Made by a program: the position numbers and the translations under genes. A stretch of 64,000 nucleotides of DNA from positions 17,118,079 through 17,182,078 of the forward strand of contig ML681995.1 in NCBI GenBank assembly GCA_007922195.1, in the 5' to 3' direction. The notes beneath the pieces were generated by a model. The model worked only from the letters and a program-made list of their open reading frames with translations, was not told the origin of the DNA and did not search any database. This document shows, piece by piece, positions 46,907 through 58,258 of the stretch. Source of the stretch: Podocnemis expansa (taxonomy: Eukaryota; Chordata; Testudines; Podocnemididae). The stretch's first letter is position 1, and each line of letters starts with the position of its first letter.

Positions 46907-49111
46907 TCAAAAGTTCGGCTTTCGGCTTGAAGGCCTGCGGCCTGATCCCTGATTGGCCCCGGAGGCAGGGTTCCCGTGCCTCCCTCTCTGGGTTCTGGAT
47001 CTATCCCTATCCCTCTGTCTAGCGGGTCTGAAGCTTACAGGTGATCTGAATTGAGGCTGCTGGTATGGTGGGGGACGGAAAGGACGCCAGTGCTGGCTAG
47101 ATGTTTGCAACCCCAAGGTCTTAAGGGTTGCTTTTGAGTCCTTGAGCCTGTGTAGCTTGTTATCCGTCTGGTCCGAGAACAGGGAACCCCCATCAAAGGG
47201 AAGGTCCTGTATAGAATTTTGGACTGGGGCGTGAGGCCTGAGACCTGCAGCCACAACACACGCCGCATAGTAATTGCGATTGCCACTGCTCTCCCTGCGG
47301 AATCCGCTGCATCCCATGATGCTTGAAGGTTTGTACGGGCAACCAGGAGACCTTCCTCCAGTAGGGTCATGAAGTCGAGGCACCGCTCTACAGGGAGGGT
47401 GTCTGCAAACTGCTTCATTGAATTCCACAAGTTGAATGCATATCGACTTAGGAGTGCCTGATGATTGGCTATCCTAATCTGCATGGCAGCTGCCAAATAA
47501 GCCCTCTTGCCAAAAGCATCCAACATTTTTGCTTCTTTATTTTTCGGGGTGGGGGCGGGTTGTCCCTGGTGCTCACGGTGGTTTGCTGCATCCACCACCA
47601 ATGAAGACAGTGGAGGGTGGGAGAAGAGGTATTGAAAGTCCTTAGCGGGGAAATAATACTTCTTTTCCAATGACTTGGAGACCGCAGGAACAGATGACGG
47701 AGTCTGCCACAGAGATTGCACAATCTTTAGTACGGCCTCATGAATTGGAAGCGCTACCCTGGATGGGTAGGGAGAGGTGAGAACATCAAAGAGAGTCGGA
47801 TCTCTCATCCACTTCCTCTGCCTTTAGGCTCAAATTCAGGGCCATCCTCTTGAGAAGGTCTTGGTGTGCCCTAAATTCATCCGCCAAAGGGGGTTTTGCT
47901 CCGTTCCCCAAAGCTACTGGTGACGGCGGGGGGGCCCAAAGGTAACGATGTAGATGCCCCTTCCCCCAGGAAACTGGATTCTCCAGAGAGGGACTGGCGA
48001 GATGTAGGGTGCGGAGCATAGTGGGGCAAAACTCCTGCTGGAGGATGTGACCAAGGGTCCCAAGGTGGCCCGCTGGAGTGGCTGGTCTGTGAAGGAAGGG
48101 TAGGTGGCAAAACGGAACTCCCCTCACCCTTGCTCCGCCTCAGGTCTTTGGGATCTCTACGGACAGGAGAGGTTGAGGCGGATGACAGAACCTCCCCTGC
48201 CTTTTTCCTGTACCGGGATCTCTTGGGGGGCGGGGTTCAGAGGAGCTGCTTCGATGCCTGCGACAGCTTCTGACCACACTGGGAGACACGGAGAATGAGG
48301 ACTACACATGGTAATCTCTCCTGGCAGGTGACAAGCAAGCTCTTCTGTTGCACTGCCCCAGGCTAGAGGCAGTGTGTCTGGAAGCCGGGGAAAAGGCTGC
48401 CTGCCTGCTGAGCGGCTCCTTTGAAATTGACCTGGAGCGTCTGTCCAGGTTCTGCTCTAAAGGCTGTTGTTGTGGTTCCGGTCCCGGAGGGGAGGGCTGG
48501 CACTGAGGGACGGACCCCGCAGGGAGCTGAGCCCTCTGACCCCATGCTGGGGATGACAATGGTGGCTTCCCCCTGGGGGGGGGGGGGGCGAGGCTTTTCC
48601 CTGGCAGTCTCGGAGAGAGGAGGCAGCTCCATCAAGGCTCGTGCCACCTCATAAGCCTCCGGGGTGGATGGGGGGGCAGCGATCCCTCACAGACCGGTCC
48701 CGTGCCTTCAGGGGTCCCTTCCTGGGAAGGCGCCCTGGGCAAACCCTGACTCTGCGGTACCACTGGCACGGCCAGTACCAGGCGCATGCCATGCTTGACT
48801 GGTAGCCTCCTCACTGGCTATCTCCCCCTTGGGGGGGGGGGGGGGGGCTGACTGAGCACTCTGGCTCAAAGATGGAGGATCTGAAGGCATCCGTGGAGGC
48901 TCAGAAGCTGGGCGCAGGGCTGCCTCCATTAGCAATGCCCGCAGCCTCGTATCCCGGTCCTTCCGTGTCCGTGCCTTGAAGGACCTGCAGATTTTACATT
49001 TGTCTGGACGATAGGACACCCGAGGCATTTTAAACAGTCGGCATGTGGGTCAGATAGGAGAAAAGCTTTGCTGCACGAGGCACACAGCTTGAAGCCTGGG
49101 GACCGTGGCAT
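46907..49111 (-). pseudogene. DIRS gag-like protein, frameshifted
   Basis: The first frame (49111-48929) has cysteine pairs CASCSKAFLL and DCLKCLG. A frameshift then leads to 49028-48708, with CKICRSFKARTRKDRDTRLR and a proline/serine-rich region. The later frame 47808-47035 reads SKSLEKKYYFPAKDF, ANHREHQGQPA and KRAYLAAAMQIRIANHQALL. The last basic part (SFRPARQRDRDRSRTQRGR, 47428-46907) is in another frame. These are the usual segments of vertebrate DIRS gag. Three frame changes and poly-G runs at 48578-48590 and 48831-48847 disrupt it. Confidence 0.82.
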
Positions 49112-49130
49112 AGCAATCCGCGCTCCCCTT

Positions 49131-49178
49131 GCTCTCTCTCTCTCTCTCTCTCCTGTATCTCTATTTTTTTTTTTTTTT
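49131..49178. repeat. (CT)n and poly-T low-complexity tract in the DIRS leader
   Basis: (CT)n at about 49131-49152 followed by a run of about 15 T at 49164-49178, lying between the right inverted repeat and the gag start. Confidence 0.9.
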
Positions 49179-49292
49179 AAACTAGACTAAGTAAAAACTA
49201 AGGTAAATCGGAGTTAAGGCTAGTCTCTACAATACTAAAAGAAATAGGGCACAGAGAACGTACTGAAACAGTTCCAGTGACCGTCACCTAGG

Positions 49293-49480
49293 GCGGAAAG
49301 AAGGAACTAGGGGAGAGTGGGGCCAGCCCCGGCAGTTATACGAGGCAGTTTAGGCGCCACTCTAGGGGGCTCCGCTGCTGGCCCTACGGAGGCTAGGCTA
49401 GGGCAAAAACATTCCGGTGACCATGCACTGGTGTGCACACACACCTATAGTGGAATGGATGTGAGCAGCTGCTCGAAGAA
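49293..49480. repeat. DIRS right inverted terminal repeat
   Basis: It starts GCGGAAAGAAGGAACTAGGG and ends TGAGCAGCTGCTCGAAGAA. It is the partner of 43578-43769 and the source of the second half of the internal complementary region. Confidence 0.95.
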
Positions 49481-49585
49481 CAAACTCTTTTACTTACCCT
49501 CAATGGAACATGAAAAATGCATTTCAGAGATTTCAGGCCTGTGTGCACGACTTATTTATTTTAACTGTGGCCCAGTGAGAAATAA

Positions 49586-49806
49586 AAAAAAAAAAAAAAC
49601 AAGGAGTCGTGTGGCACTTTAAGACTAACATTTATTTTTCGCATGAGCTTTCGTGGGAGAAAATCCCACTTTGTCATCTGACAAAGTGGGATGTTCTCCC
49701 ATGAAAGCTCATGCGAAAAATAAATATGTTAGTCTTAAAGTGCCACACGACTCCTTGGTTTTTTTTTGCTGGACTAGACCAACACGACTATCCCTTTGGA
49801 AACTGA
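49586..49806. mobile_element. Penelope-like inverted repeat with 14-bp target duplication
   Basis: Two arms of about 86 bases (49591-49676 and 49679-49767) are reverse complements with only a two-base loop and a handful of differences. The tail GACCAACACGACTATCCCTT follows the right arm. The flanks CCAGTGAGAAATAA (49572-49585) and CCAGTGAAAAATAA (49807-49820) match at 13 of 14. The arms equal the 3' end of the coding copy at 25330-25410. Confidence 0.92.
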
Positions 49807-49820
49807 CCAGTGAAAAATAA

Positions 49821-52800
49821 CCAGTTTCCCCTGCAGGAACTTCTCATTATCTGACAGCAAAAGGTTACATCAGATATTACATCAAAACATGTTTGTAATG
49901 CCCAAGCACCATGATTAAACATTTGGCGCAGGCATACAGCAGAGGAAAATAGCTCAATGGCTCCACTTGCACAACAGCAAGTTCTAGTGAGAACAGAAGA
50001 AGGGGAGTCTCACTTATATTGCAGATCCAACCAAGACAGCTAAAAGCATGCAGTATATTATCAAATAAAAAGAGTGTTTCTGAGAAGCATGTGATTTGCT
50101 TGGTGGTACATGGATTTATGCATGCATTTTGCTCACCACCTGAAAGCAGATGGCTGTGATTACAACTTGGGTCACCAAAAAAATGCAAACAAACCAAACT
50201 TTCCACAAGACTTCGTGTATTCACTAAGATGCTCCCTGCAAATTCTGTAGCATTTCAAAGGTGGACAGAATAAGGACTCTCGAACACATGCATGTGAGAC
50301 TGCACTTCAGCAAGCATGGCTACTCTATGCCAGTTTATGCCCTAGGTTGGATGTCTGGGTGACTGGTTTGACTGTACTCTCTCTAGTTGTTCTTTCTTTG
50401 AGATACCAGGAAGCTGGGTTAACAGTTATTTCCCTCATGCCATGTGCAACTGGTGTTGTGATAAAATAAGGGCAAATCAGATTCACTGTAATAAATCCTC
50501 TTAACCAGACTGACCCATTTCTCTGACTTGGACTCTGTGTGCAGTGTGTTTTGCAAGCCTGAAGCCACATGTAGATCATAGTTTATGGGTTAATCTGATG
50601 TGAGGCAGCATCTGTGAGCCCCCATTCCCCAGTGCAGGCAGGTCTTCCCTAAGGACCCTGCAGACAGACTTGTAACAGCAGCAGCAATAATCTTACTTAG
50701 AGGAATCATTGCTGTAATAGAAGACTGGCATTAGACTTGATTTGAAGGCACTCTCTGCACTCCTGGCTGGGGAGTGACAAAGATTACTCTTGATAGCAGA
50801 GTGCAGCAAGTGAAGCTGCAAGGAGTGTAGGCTCTCTAGACACGCATGTGACTCCCATTCACCTAGGCCGACATGTGGACAAGAGAACCAATCTCAGCAC
50901 TCCTAAAACACTTTCCTTGCACATCTGCTCACAGGGCCACAGAGGAGTTCGGTGATGAAGAAGGAAACCTGATTTTGGTTTGTCCTCTTGAGGATACAAG
51001 TACCATTGCATAATTGGAAGAGACATTCATCAGGCTGAACTTCACATGGGTTCCGCTAACTTTGAAATCGCTTTTCATATGACAGTAGCTATGAGGGCAG
51101 CATAAGTGGTTTCTGTAAGGATCCAGAAGGGCATGGATGCCTCATGATTTGGTAGGCAGTGCAAAGCACAATGACCTTCACGTCATGCAGGTGGGTGAGA
51201 GTTTAGAGAAGCCTCAGTCTGGCAGGAGCTGCTCAGGAGAGGAAGGGTGCACAGGAATAGCTGGTAGAAGTGGGAATATGGGCCAATTGCCATGGGATAG
51301 GGGAGAACGGTGGTGCAGAATGAAAGGGGTGAGGGTGTCTTAGAACAATATTGAACTCACTCAGAGGAAACCAATGAGGTTTGATGATAGGAGATACCAG
51401 ATACCCCCTGACATATGCCTTATGTTGGAGTTGGATGGGAAAGAGAACTCAGTGCTAGACAGCAGAATATATGGAACAGGAGACAGAAGAGCTTTAGTGA
51501 GCTGGTCCAAGAGCCCTTTGAGTTTGATTCCCAAGCCTGATCTTCCATTCCCTGGGCGAGCAAAGGCGACAGATGCTACAAACGCAGCATTGCGCAGTTC
51601 TGGTAGTAGAAGCATGTCAGATTAGCCTGTGATTGAAGAGGGAACAGCCCTGATGGGCTCCAAAGATATCTCCACTCAACCTTTCGTGGCCAAAGAAGGT
51701 AGCTGAGGAGCTTGGAAAAAGGAAAAGGACATCACTGAGCTTTGGTGTAGAGGGGGAAAACCATTCACCCAGCAAAACAAAATTTAAAAATGCCACAACA
51801 ACTTTGCCCTACCCAGATGAAGACTTTCCAGGGAAAAAGCTCTTAACAAGCAGCACTGTACCACTACTTGGCCACTTCAGAACATAACCCATTCTCAGGA
51901 AGTCAGAGAAAAATCTCCCATTGAGTTCAAAGGAGCAGAATTAGATTCATGGGGAGGACTGCATTACATCTCCCTGTACAAACACTGCTTGCCAAAAGCT
52001 ACTTCCCTAGATGGAACAAAATGCATTTTGGTGGGAAAGGATGGGTGTAAAGAGAAAATGTTCCCAGGTCACATTGCAATGACTATTTGCAAACCCTGAA
52101 AGTGCTCCAGCATTAGGTGAACTCAACCAAGTCAAATGATCTATTTAGCCTGGAGTGCTAATGCAGAAAATACAACTGCTACTGGGGAAGATTTTTCAAA
52201 AGCATCTAAGGGAGATAGGCATACAAGTCCCAGTGGCTTTCAACAGGACTTGTGCATCTAAATCCCTTAAATATTTTTGAAAGTCTTCCCTTTTTTTCCT
52301 GATTATTTTCTATATTGCTTGTTTCTACTGTTAGTTTAATTATGGTCCCAAATTTGTATTAAACTAAAAAGAAGTAAAGAAAACCCAAGAAATTTAACGA
52401 CACAAACTTCTGCAAAACAGCTCTTTTAAAACTCCACAAGTAAGAGTAATCTTTGCTGAAAAAGAAATAGAAAAGGACAATATCTGATCAAACTTCATTT
52501 GTTTATCTACATCATTATTAACAAAACTGGCTATTACTAATATTTGTTTTTTTGGTACAAGAAAAGAAAAAAAACATATTTTGAGATTAAATGCCTTTAA
52601 TAAGCAGTTTAGAGATGTCAGTGTTCTGCCGCTTAAAAATGGTTTTAGCAGATATAACTGCATTGGGGTTGATTTTATTGTCTTGTAGACTATTAAAAGG
52701 AAAACAGGTAAAGAAGAGAGTTAACTGTATATGTGCATGAGCATAGGAGACAAAAATAAAGCACATTTGAACTTTTATCAATAACTAGAAACCAATACAA

Positions 52801-53242
52801 AGCAGCACTTCCCTCATCTGAGCTCTCAGGTGTTCTGTGCTATTTAGAATAGCAGCAAATAGTCCTGGCTGTGCCACACATTCATTTCAGGTCTGATTCA
52901 AACCTCATTCTAGTTATTTTACTGCCAAGAGCACACAATCCTTTCATTTGGGGTCTCTCTGGAAACCATGCAATTCATAACCAACTATGAAAGTGAGTTA
53001 ACTACTGTACAGTCAAACTGTAGGCAGCTTCATCTTTCTCTTTGATAGTTATTAGCATTAACCAGAACCTCTGTGAATAACTGATGTGGATTTTATCAGT
53101 CTTTTCTCTTTGTTTTGCTACAACAGAAATTTATATCAATTACAGATGAAAAGAGGAGAGAGAAAAAGGGAAATCGCAGAATTCAGTTTTTTTTCTTTTC
53201 TTTTTCTGTAACATTGAGGAACAAAAGTATTTTTATACTTAC
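49821..53242. other. 3.4 kb of unassigned PLPPR1 intron
   Basis: Intron sequence immediately downstream of the 53243 exon. I see no terminal repeats or LINE words and no further exon. Confidence 0.45.
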
Positions 53243-53431
53243 AATAGCTGTTGGGGTGGACGCCAGCACACAATACAGCACAAGGGGAGAAATAAAGCTT
53301 TCATCCTCCGCTCCTGGGTAAGGCTTCATTAAATCTCCATCCTGACAGAAGAAACCCTGGATGTGCACCTGAAATGTGTCAGTGCACTCGAAGTAGTAGG
53401 CGAGCAGAACAGTCCCAGCCATGATGACAAG
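53243..53431 (-). CDS. PLPPR1: PLPPR1 coding exon, 189 bp
   Basis: On the minus strand the acceptor ends TGTATTTTCAG before CTTGTCATCATGG and the donor is GTAAGT after ...CCAACAGCTATT. The 63 codons read LVIMAGTVLLAYYFECTDTF, then QVHIQGFFCQDGDLMKPYPG, then ESFISPLVLYCVL and TPTAI. They contain the end of the first transmembrane helix, the extracellular loop, and the start of the second helix. Both boundaries are phase 0, and the next exon (21177-21309) continues with IFIGEIS. The upstream in-frame ATG at 53446 lies within the acceptor region and is not the start. The initiator exon is not seen in this window. The paralogue PLPPR5 has different residues in the loop, supporting PLPPR1. Confidence 0.92.
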
Positions 53432-53972
53432 CTGAAAATACAGCATGGTTACACAGAGACATTAGTTGCTGTTTAGCAGATGCAGCTGTGTCTCTGAGCT
53501 ACTTTAGTCCCACGGAATATCCTCCCTCCATCACCCCAACAGCTCGTTCAGTATTGCCGTCTCTCTCTCCCTCTCTGCTTTGCAACATCTGTTACATAAA
53601 CCTTTTGGCAAACGACACTAATGAATGTCTCAGATCGAACTGGGTCTGCAGCGTGGTTCACAAAGGGACAGGAGCTTTGGTGACTACTTTATCAAAGGGC
53701 ATGAGTGTCACCAGCAGTGAGCTTCAGTACAGGCCAGTGGGCAGCACCACAGACTTTAGTGGTAACAGCCTAAAATCTGGACGTATTGGCAAGGGAGTAG
53801 GAAAGAACAAAGGCTGTGGAGACCAAAAGCCACTTGCTTTGAGTCGTGGAATTTGGCCCAGCCCACACAGAGGAGAGCATATACCATACTACTCCCACAA
53901 AGCCCTCTGTGGCCCAGAATGGGACTATCGCGTTTGGCTTTTCATGGAATTGCTGCATGGAAGGGAAGATAT

Positions 53973-54003
<31 letters not shown>

Positions 54004-54250
54004 ACAAACAAACAAAAAAAACCACACTATTCAGGAGGAGCCTGAAACCTGCCCAGGTGAACAATGGACCCAGCTTGGTCCCCCAATAGCTATTCGTGCA
54101 ACACCTTCTTTGCTCTGGGCATCACACTTTTGGGGCTCTGTTGGCTTCTGACAGCTTATCCCATCCCTTTCCTATCACTGGATGCTTGTGTCCACTTTGG
54201 TACTACCTGGATATGGTGCTAGATTTAGGTGCAAGCCAAGTAAGTCATGG
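53432..54250. other. Unassigned PLPPR1 intron upstream of the exon
   Basis: Contains a clear (AAAAC)n microsatellite at 53972-54020. No upstream exon could be recognised. Confidence 0.5.
53972..54020. repeat. (AAAAC)n microsatellite
   Basis: AAAAC units repeated about seven times, then less regular AAACA units. Confidence 0.95.
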
Positions 54251-54252
54251 TG

Positions 54253-54414
54253 CAGGGCCTCACATTATGAGGGGCTTCATTACCCTTTCTGTCATAATGC
54301 AATATGCTTTTTTCTCTCTCTCTCTCTTTTTTTTTTTTTTTTTTAAAATAATAATAGTGGGGTCTCTGAATCTTGACATAGCTAAAGGACTGAGCATGTC
54401 TTAATCCGGCCCTG
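54253..54414. mobile_element. Possible hAT MITE, CAGGGCC/GGCCCTG ends
   Basis: The left end CAGGGCCTCACATTATGAGG and the right end AATCCGGCCCTG share CAGGGCC/GGCCCTG termini with the neighbouring element at 54594. It contains a (CT)n/T-run at 54313-54344. The duplication is not evident, so confidence is moderate. Confidence 0.6.
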
Positions 54415-54593
54415 CCTGGATCCCTTTTTGGGTCTGCTCCAGCCCAGACCCTTAAACATGCTTATTGCACTAGGATCTATCCTTGTTTATTTTTCGTTTC
54501 ATGGTCATGTTTGATAACATATTGCTGGCAAATAGCACTGGCTTGGCAGCTTTCTATTTATCCTCAGGACTGATCTGACAGGCCAGAGCAGTG

Positions 54594-54847
54594 CAGGGCC
54601 AGTCCTTCCATAGAGGCAACCTAGGTGGTCACCTATGGCACAAACAATTTGGGAGTGCCAAGGGCTGGGATGGAGCTGCTCCACTCCCCACCCATGGCTG
54701 GACGCCAGCCCACAGTATGACTCCCCAGCGAGGGCCGGACCCCAACCAGCGGCTGGATCCTCGAGGTGCCACTGCTCCCGGCCTGTAGCCGGGTGACACC
54801 AAAATCCCTGCTGGCCTAGGGCAGCGAAAAACCTTGGGCCGGCCCTG
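54594..54847. mobile_element. hAT MITE, CAGGGCC/GGCCCTG ends, 254 bp
   Basis: The left end CAGGGCCAGTCCTTCC and the right end CCTTGGGCCGGCCCTG form a terminal inverted repeat. The flanks GAGCAGTG (54586-54593) and GAGCAATG (54848-54855) match at 7 of 8. There is no coding sequence. Confidence 0.88.
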
Positions 54848-54855
54848 GAGCAATG

Positions 54856-57572
54856 CAAGCTCCTTCCCAAATTGCTAACCTCCCAAATCAAAAGGCCTCA
54901 ACCATGAGCAGAAGGAATTACCACCAAAGTGAGAGGATAAACACCTTCTCCATCCCACTTGCTGCTTGGCCACTCTACCAGCCCGTGAGGGATCCAGTTA
55001 CCACAACCACCAGGACTTGATATTTGACATTTAACATTATTGTTCCTCTGTCAGCCTGACCACCACTCAGAGCTAGGCAGGAAACAGAGAGGGACACTTC
55101 AAGGCTTGACTGTTCAACACAAAGCAAGCCCGATTCTTCATCATGGTTCACTGAGTGCATCCCATGTACACATGCTGATCTAGTGGCATTCTCTACCCAC
55201 TTTCCACAGCCATCAATGCCTGCACAAGGGGCAGAGCTACAGAGATTCAGACGCAGGACCCTGTTCATAATCATCATTCAAAATGGAGGCTCATTAGTCA
55301 GGTAAATGTTTCAAGAGGTGGCACAAACGCAAAGTACTTGTGTAATGAGCTGGGGGTAGGGGTGTGAAAAATCAGGGCAGGAACAAAACCAACTCAATTT
55401 CTCTCTCTCTTTTTCAAAAATCATGTCACAGTGGGCTAAAAATACAGTGTTGCAAGATTATAAGAACTGCCATTTAATGTATCACCCCCCTTGCAATTCT
55501 TCCAGAAAGAATCATCTACAAGATGTTTGTGCATCTAGCTAGCACCTGGCCTGACCCTGCATACAGCTTTTGTGCACAGGGAGTCACAAAAGGTGTAGGG
55601 TGTTTGATGGAGATGCCAAACCGAAAGCTGGTGTAGCTATGTACATCAGGTAGAAGGCAGCAGTCAGATCTACAGAAGCTTAAAATCAGATTTTGCATGT
55701 GTTCACACTGAATTAAATATGAAAATAAATAATTCAATCAATGCAACAAACCTTGTGCTTTTTCTGTTGATATTAAATTCAGTTTCCTTTGCACTGTCTC
55801 TGGAGTTTCAGTTGTCAATATGCTGACAATTGACTCTGAAACCTAAAAACGACAACTGTGGTGTTCCACGCTTCGAGATATTTCTTCAGGCTTTCTGCAC
55901 ACTCCGGCAGATATACGGCATCAGTTCTACTCAGGTCACACTGCCAGTCTTAACTTCACACTCATGAAGAATAGAAGCATAGGGTAGAATTTGCAAACCC
56001 TGATCCCACTGAATTCAGTAGGTGAAACCATCATATCCTTTAGGCCTCTTATCACATGTCATGAAAATCCCATCCATAATCTTTTCTTTCCAGAATGAAA
56101 GCTGAGACTTGGAAGCACAACTCTGAAGCTGTAAAGTCTGTGGCCATGGAACACATGAGGCCCAGATTATTTTGTGTCTTGCAGAAGTAATAATTAGCTG
56201 CATGAATTAGCTGCAGCTGCTTTAGCTGATCACAATTTTTGGTCCAGGTACAGCACAGGCAGAGCACAGAGACTCTTTTTAAAGGTTTACTCAAACAGGA
56301 ATAAAGTTTGGTAATTAATCCTTATAATTAAAGCTAAGAAACAAGCATATTTTTCATTTTTTCCTTATTTTTAACTTGACTGCTAGTGCACTGATATAAA
56401 ATTTAAAACTCACCTCTGTTTTCTTCAGTTTTTTAGTTTGCTTCCTCTGGGTGATGGACTGACCTTAAATCTGAGACTTCATAAGTAGCCCCCTGCAATG
56501 AACAGCTAAACCATGTGCTTCCCCAGAAACCCACATAACTTATCAATGAGCAAGACTTCACAAAGATCTGCAAACAATGTAGATGCTCAGTCGTTTATAG
56601 CCCCTCTACTGAAGGAAAGGAACTAACACCACAAATTGGGGACACCCTCCCCATTAAAAGCTGGCATCAATAATATCACTAGGATAGGAATTGATGAAAA
56701 ATCAGTGCCTCCATTTGGAAAAATGTAGCAGTTCCATGTTGCATGTAGGGCAAAGAGTGTCAGCTTTGCACTACTGTTTTCTCTTCCCACTAGATACCCT
56801 GTTGTTTGAGGAAACAGCACTGACACGGGGGAAGAGTAGGTAGGAGAGGGATGGGGTCTCTCTTACTCTGTGTTCATCATCTTTCCACCTGGTTATTTAC
56901 CCACTTAATGCTTAAGGAGTCAGTATTAACCCATGTGCTCCTCTTTCAGGCCTACGGAAGCCACCACTAAGGGGAGTTTCAAGCACAATGGCTGATGGCC
57001 AAGTTGTGGTGCCACAGGAATCAAAAGGCCAAGAGAACCATGTGTTGGTGCAGACAGTGATTGAATTGTTTGCTTGCACAAAATCCTCTTGCTGTGTTGG
57101 AAGCTTCACCCTCATTTGTTCTCCTAAAGGAGGGGCAAACCTGTTCCTCTGAGTCTCCTGGCATATTTTGTGTTTTCCATCTGCCTGTGATGTAAACACC
57201 TCAGGGCAAAGATGCTTGTACAGCATACATTACTCTGTTGGCAATTAATGAGTAATAAATGATAACTATCAGGAAGATTAGGCAGCAAAAAAAGGGAATT
57301 ATAATGATCCAACTTAGTAACCAGGACAGGAGACTGGAATGACTATTTGACTTTGGCAACAGGAACCACAAGCTGCTTCCTTTTAAACAAGTGACCAGAG
57401 TTTTAATTTACATCTCTCTGAAAAGCTGCACTCTGGTGGCAGAGCACCCCTAGCTTCATGTTCAGTGCCTCACTCATACCAAAGAGCATCTATCAGATTA
57501 AAATTTCCCTAACATCAGGTGTCCTTCTTTCTCTTAAGTACTGATCCCATCTGAAACTGTCTCCTCAAGTTT
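54856..57572. other. 2.7 kb of unassigned intron
   Basis: Neither exons nor repeat ends were recognised. A small imperfect stem (GTTTCAG...CTGAAAC) lies at 55805-55842. Confidence 0.4.
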
Positions 57573-58178
57573 CAGAGGGGTAGCCATGTTAGTTCAGTTG
57601 AGCAAAAACAAACAAAGAGACCTGTGGCTCTTTTAAAGACTAACAGACTTATTCATTGCATGAGCTTTCAAGGGAGAAAACCTACATTGTCAAATGATTG
57701 AAAATGGATAACTTACAGAATGGGTGGGAAAAATAAATGCAGTGAAGTGTAATGGCAATGTTAAAAAACCAACTGGGGAACACTTCAATCTCCCTGGACA
57801 CTCTGTGAAAGACATATCTGCTACAGTACTAACAGGTCAACTTTAAATCAAAACTTCAAAGAGAAACTACAAAGTTAGAATTCACATGCAAATCTGACAC
57901 CATTAACTTGGACTTGAATAGATCTATGTGCTGGCTTTCTCATTACAACAGTGATTCTAACCTCTCAACCTCCTCAACTTCTAATATGTTGTTCCACACT
58001 GTTTGAATCAAAACAACTTGATTTGCTGAAATAGTCTGATCTTATCCTGTAAATTACACTTCACTGCATTTATTTTCCCCTCCCATACCGAAAAAGTGGA
58101 ATCTCTTCCATGAAAGCTCATGTGATAAATAAAGTTCTTAGTCTTTAAAAGTGCCACAAGACTCCTTGTTTCTTTTGC
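57573..58178 (+). mobile_element. Penelope-like element, short internal deletion copy
   Basis: The left end AGTTTCAGAGGGGTAGCCAT is the reverse complement of the usual tail, followed by the reversed 3' arm (57615-57690). Then comes a worn GIY-YIG C-terminal region (KKPTGEHFNLPGHSVKDI-type, 57760-57830), then the forward 3' end ending CACAAGACTCCTTGTTTC. Its final tail is missing where the CR1 insertion starts. Confidence 0.82.
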
Positions 58179-58258
58179 TTACTTATAGAATCCTAGGGTT
58201 GGAACAGACCTCATAGGTCATCTAGTCCAACCCCCTGCCAGAGGCAGGACCACTCCCA

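Larger units (their letters stand above)
43546..49480 (-). mobile_element. DIRS-type tyrosine-recombinase retrotransposon, 5.9 kb
   Basis: The element has inverted terminal repeats (43578-43769 and 49293-49480) and an internal complementary region next to the left one (43802-43899), the defining DIRS layout. On the minus strand the order is gag, RT-RNase H, tyrosine recombinase. DIRS elements replicate through a circular intermediate templated by the complementary region and integrate with a recombinase, producing no target duplication. None is visible here. The left end is near 43546 and the right end at 49480. Gag is frameshifted, RT and RNase H are split by one stop, and the recombinase has a frameshift. 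I do not recognise the methyltransferase domain that some DIRS elements carry. Confidence 0.95.
21310..53242 (-). other. PLPPR1: PLPPR1 intron, about 31.9 kb
   Basis: Its donor is GTAAGT at the left edge of exon 53243-53431 and its acceptor the TTGCTGCAG just right of 21309. It interrupts between codons (phase 0). Much of its length is transposon sequence in both orientations: Penelope, several hAT elements, DIRS and CR1 pieces. That is compatible with a long intron that tolerates insertion. Confidence 0.88.

Noticed and set aside
53432..53446. ATG (minus strand) followed by LYFQ in frame with the PLPPR1 exon as a possible start codon
   Set aside because: This is the intron acceptor region (TGTATTTTCAG). 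PLPPR proteins have residues before this point from an upstream exon.
55805..55842. Imperfect stem GTTTCAG...CTGAAAC
   Set aside because: Short, with mismatches, and no other feature next to it. Compatible with chance in 64 kb.
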